From positions 1 to 5,555 of the forward strand of contig CANHDS010000048.1 in the NCBI GenBank assembly GCA_947459465.1: a stretch of 5,555 bases of DNA, in the 5' to 3' direction. This document shows positions 5,406-5,555 of the stretch, piece by piece. Position 1 is the first letter of the stretch, and each line of letters opens with the position of its first letter. The position numbers were made by a program, and so were the translations under genes. The notes under the pieces were generated by a model. The model ran no database searches, was not told the DNA's origin, and worked only from the letters and a program-made list of their open reading frames with translations. This DNA comes from Burkholderiaceae bacterium (GTDB taxonomy: Bacteria > Pseudomonadota > Gammaproteobacteria > Burkholderiales > Burkholderiaceae).

Positions 5406-5555
5406 ATGAAGCCCCCCACAAAAGCACGTATTTCTGGCAAGGAACCCTCTAAAACGAGGGTTTTGGCAGCCGTTTTAGAAACCGTTGGCCCCGATTTTGC
5501 CGGTCAGCGATTGGATAATTACTTACTGAGATGGGCCAAAGGGGTCCCCAAAAGC
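5406..5555 (+). CDS. rluC: 23S rRNA pseudouridine synthase RluC, N-terminal part
   Basis: RluC converts three uridines of 23S rRNA (955, 2504 and 2580 in E. coli) to pseudouridine. Only 50 codons are visible and the frame is open to the right edge, so the gene is cut by the window. The stretch DFAGQRLDNYLLRWAKGVPKS (30-50) is the start of the S4 RNA-binding domain as it appears in RluC; the catalytic domain lies outside the window. The first 25 residues are basic and poorly conserved. An in-frame ATG at 5394 would add MNKI; neither start has a good Shine-Dalgarno site, so the exact start is uncertain. The gene diverges from rne, a neighbourhood also seen in E. coli. A weak promoter could be TTGATT (5352-5357) with GACAAT (5376-5381), 18 bp apart, overlapping the rne promoter. 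Confidence 0.9.
   Translation, partial: MKPPTKARISGKEPSKTRVLAAVLETVGPDFAGQRLDNYLLRWAKGVPKS

Overview
The window looks like a piece of a betaproteobacterial chromosome, most likely Polynucleobacter or a close low-GC relative in the Burkholderiaceae. The grounds are the protein sequences, the moderate base composition, and the order rluC (divergent), rne, moaA, mobA, moeA, which I recognise from Burkholderiales. The genus is an inference from familiarity, not from a search. I see no mobile element, CRISPR array, tRNA or rRNA; this is conserved housekeeping DNA.

Layout, right to left on the minus strand: a promoter near 5355-5360; an unusually long, structured leader of about 340 nt (5007 to ~5349); rne for ribonuclease E (5006 to 2445); then three molybdenum cofactor genes, moaA (2423 to 1305), mobA (1295 to 690) and moeA (from 686, running off the left edge after 228 codons). 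Gaps are 21, 9 and 3 bp, so the four genes almost certainly form one operon. On the plus strand, the first 50 codons of rluC (23S rRNA pseudouridine synthase) start at about 5406 and run off the right edge. The only gap above 300 bp, 5007-5405, holds the rne leader and the divergent promoter region.

How the genes work together: RNase E is the scaffold and main endonuclease of mRNA decay and rRNA/tRNA maturation; RluC modifies 23S rRNA. MoaA starts pterin synthesis from GTP, MoeA inserts molybdenum, and MobA adds GMP to make the guanine dinucleotide form of the cofactor. The Moco genes seem to depend on transcription through rne, so control of rne mRNA by its leader could reach Moco synthesis.

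The most interesting part is the rne leader. Read by eye, it has a hairpin that buries the rne Shine-Dalgarno site, a three-way-junction-like fold next to a strong GC-rich hairpin, and a possible 11-codon leader peptide with its own good ribosome binding site. These fit a post-transcriptional control element, as known for E. coli rne, but its function here is inference. Smaller oddities are a start-stop codon pair (AUG UGA) just before moaA, and a moeA start with no Shine-Dalgarno site, in the same frame as mobA and 3 nt after its stop.
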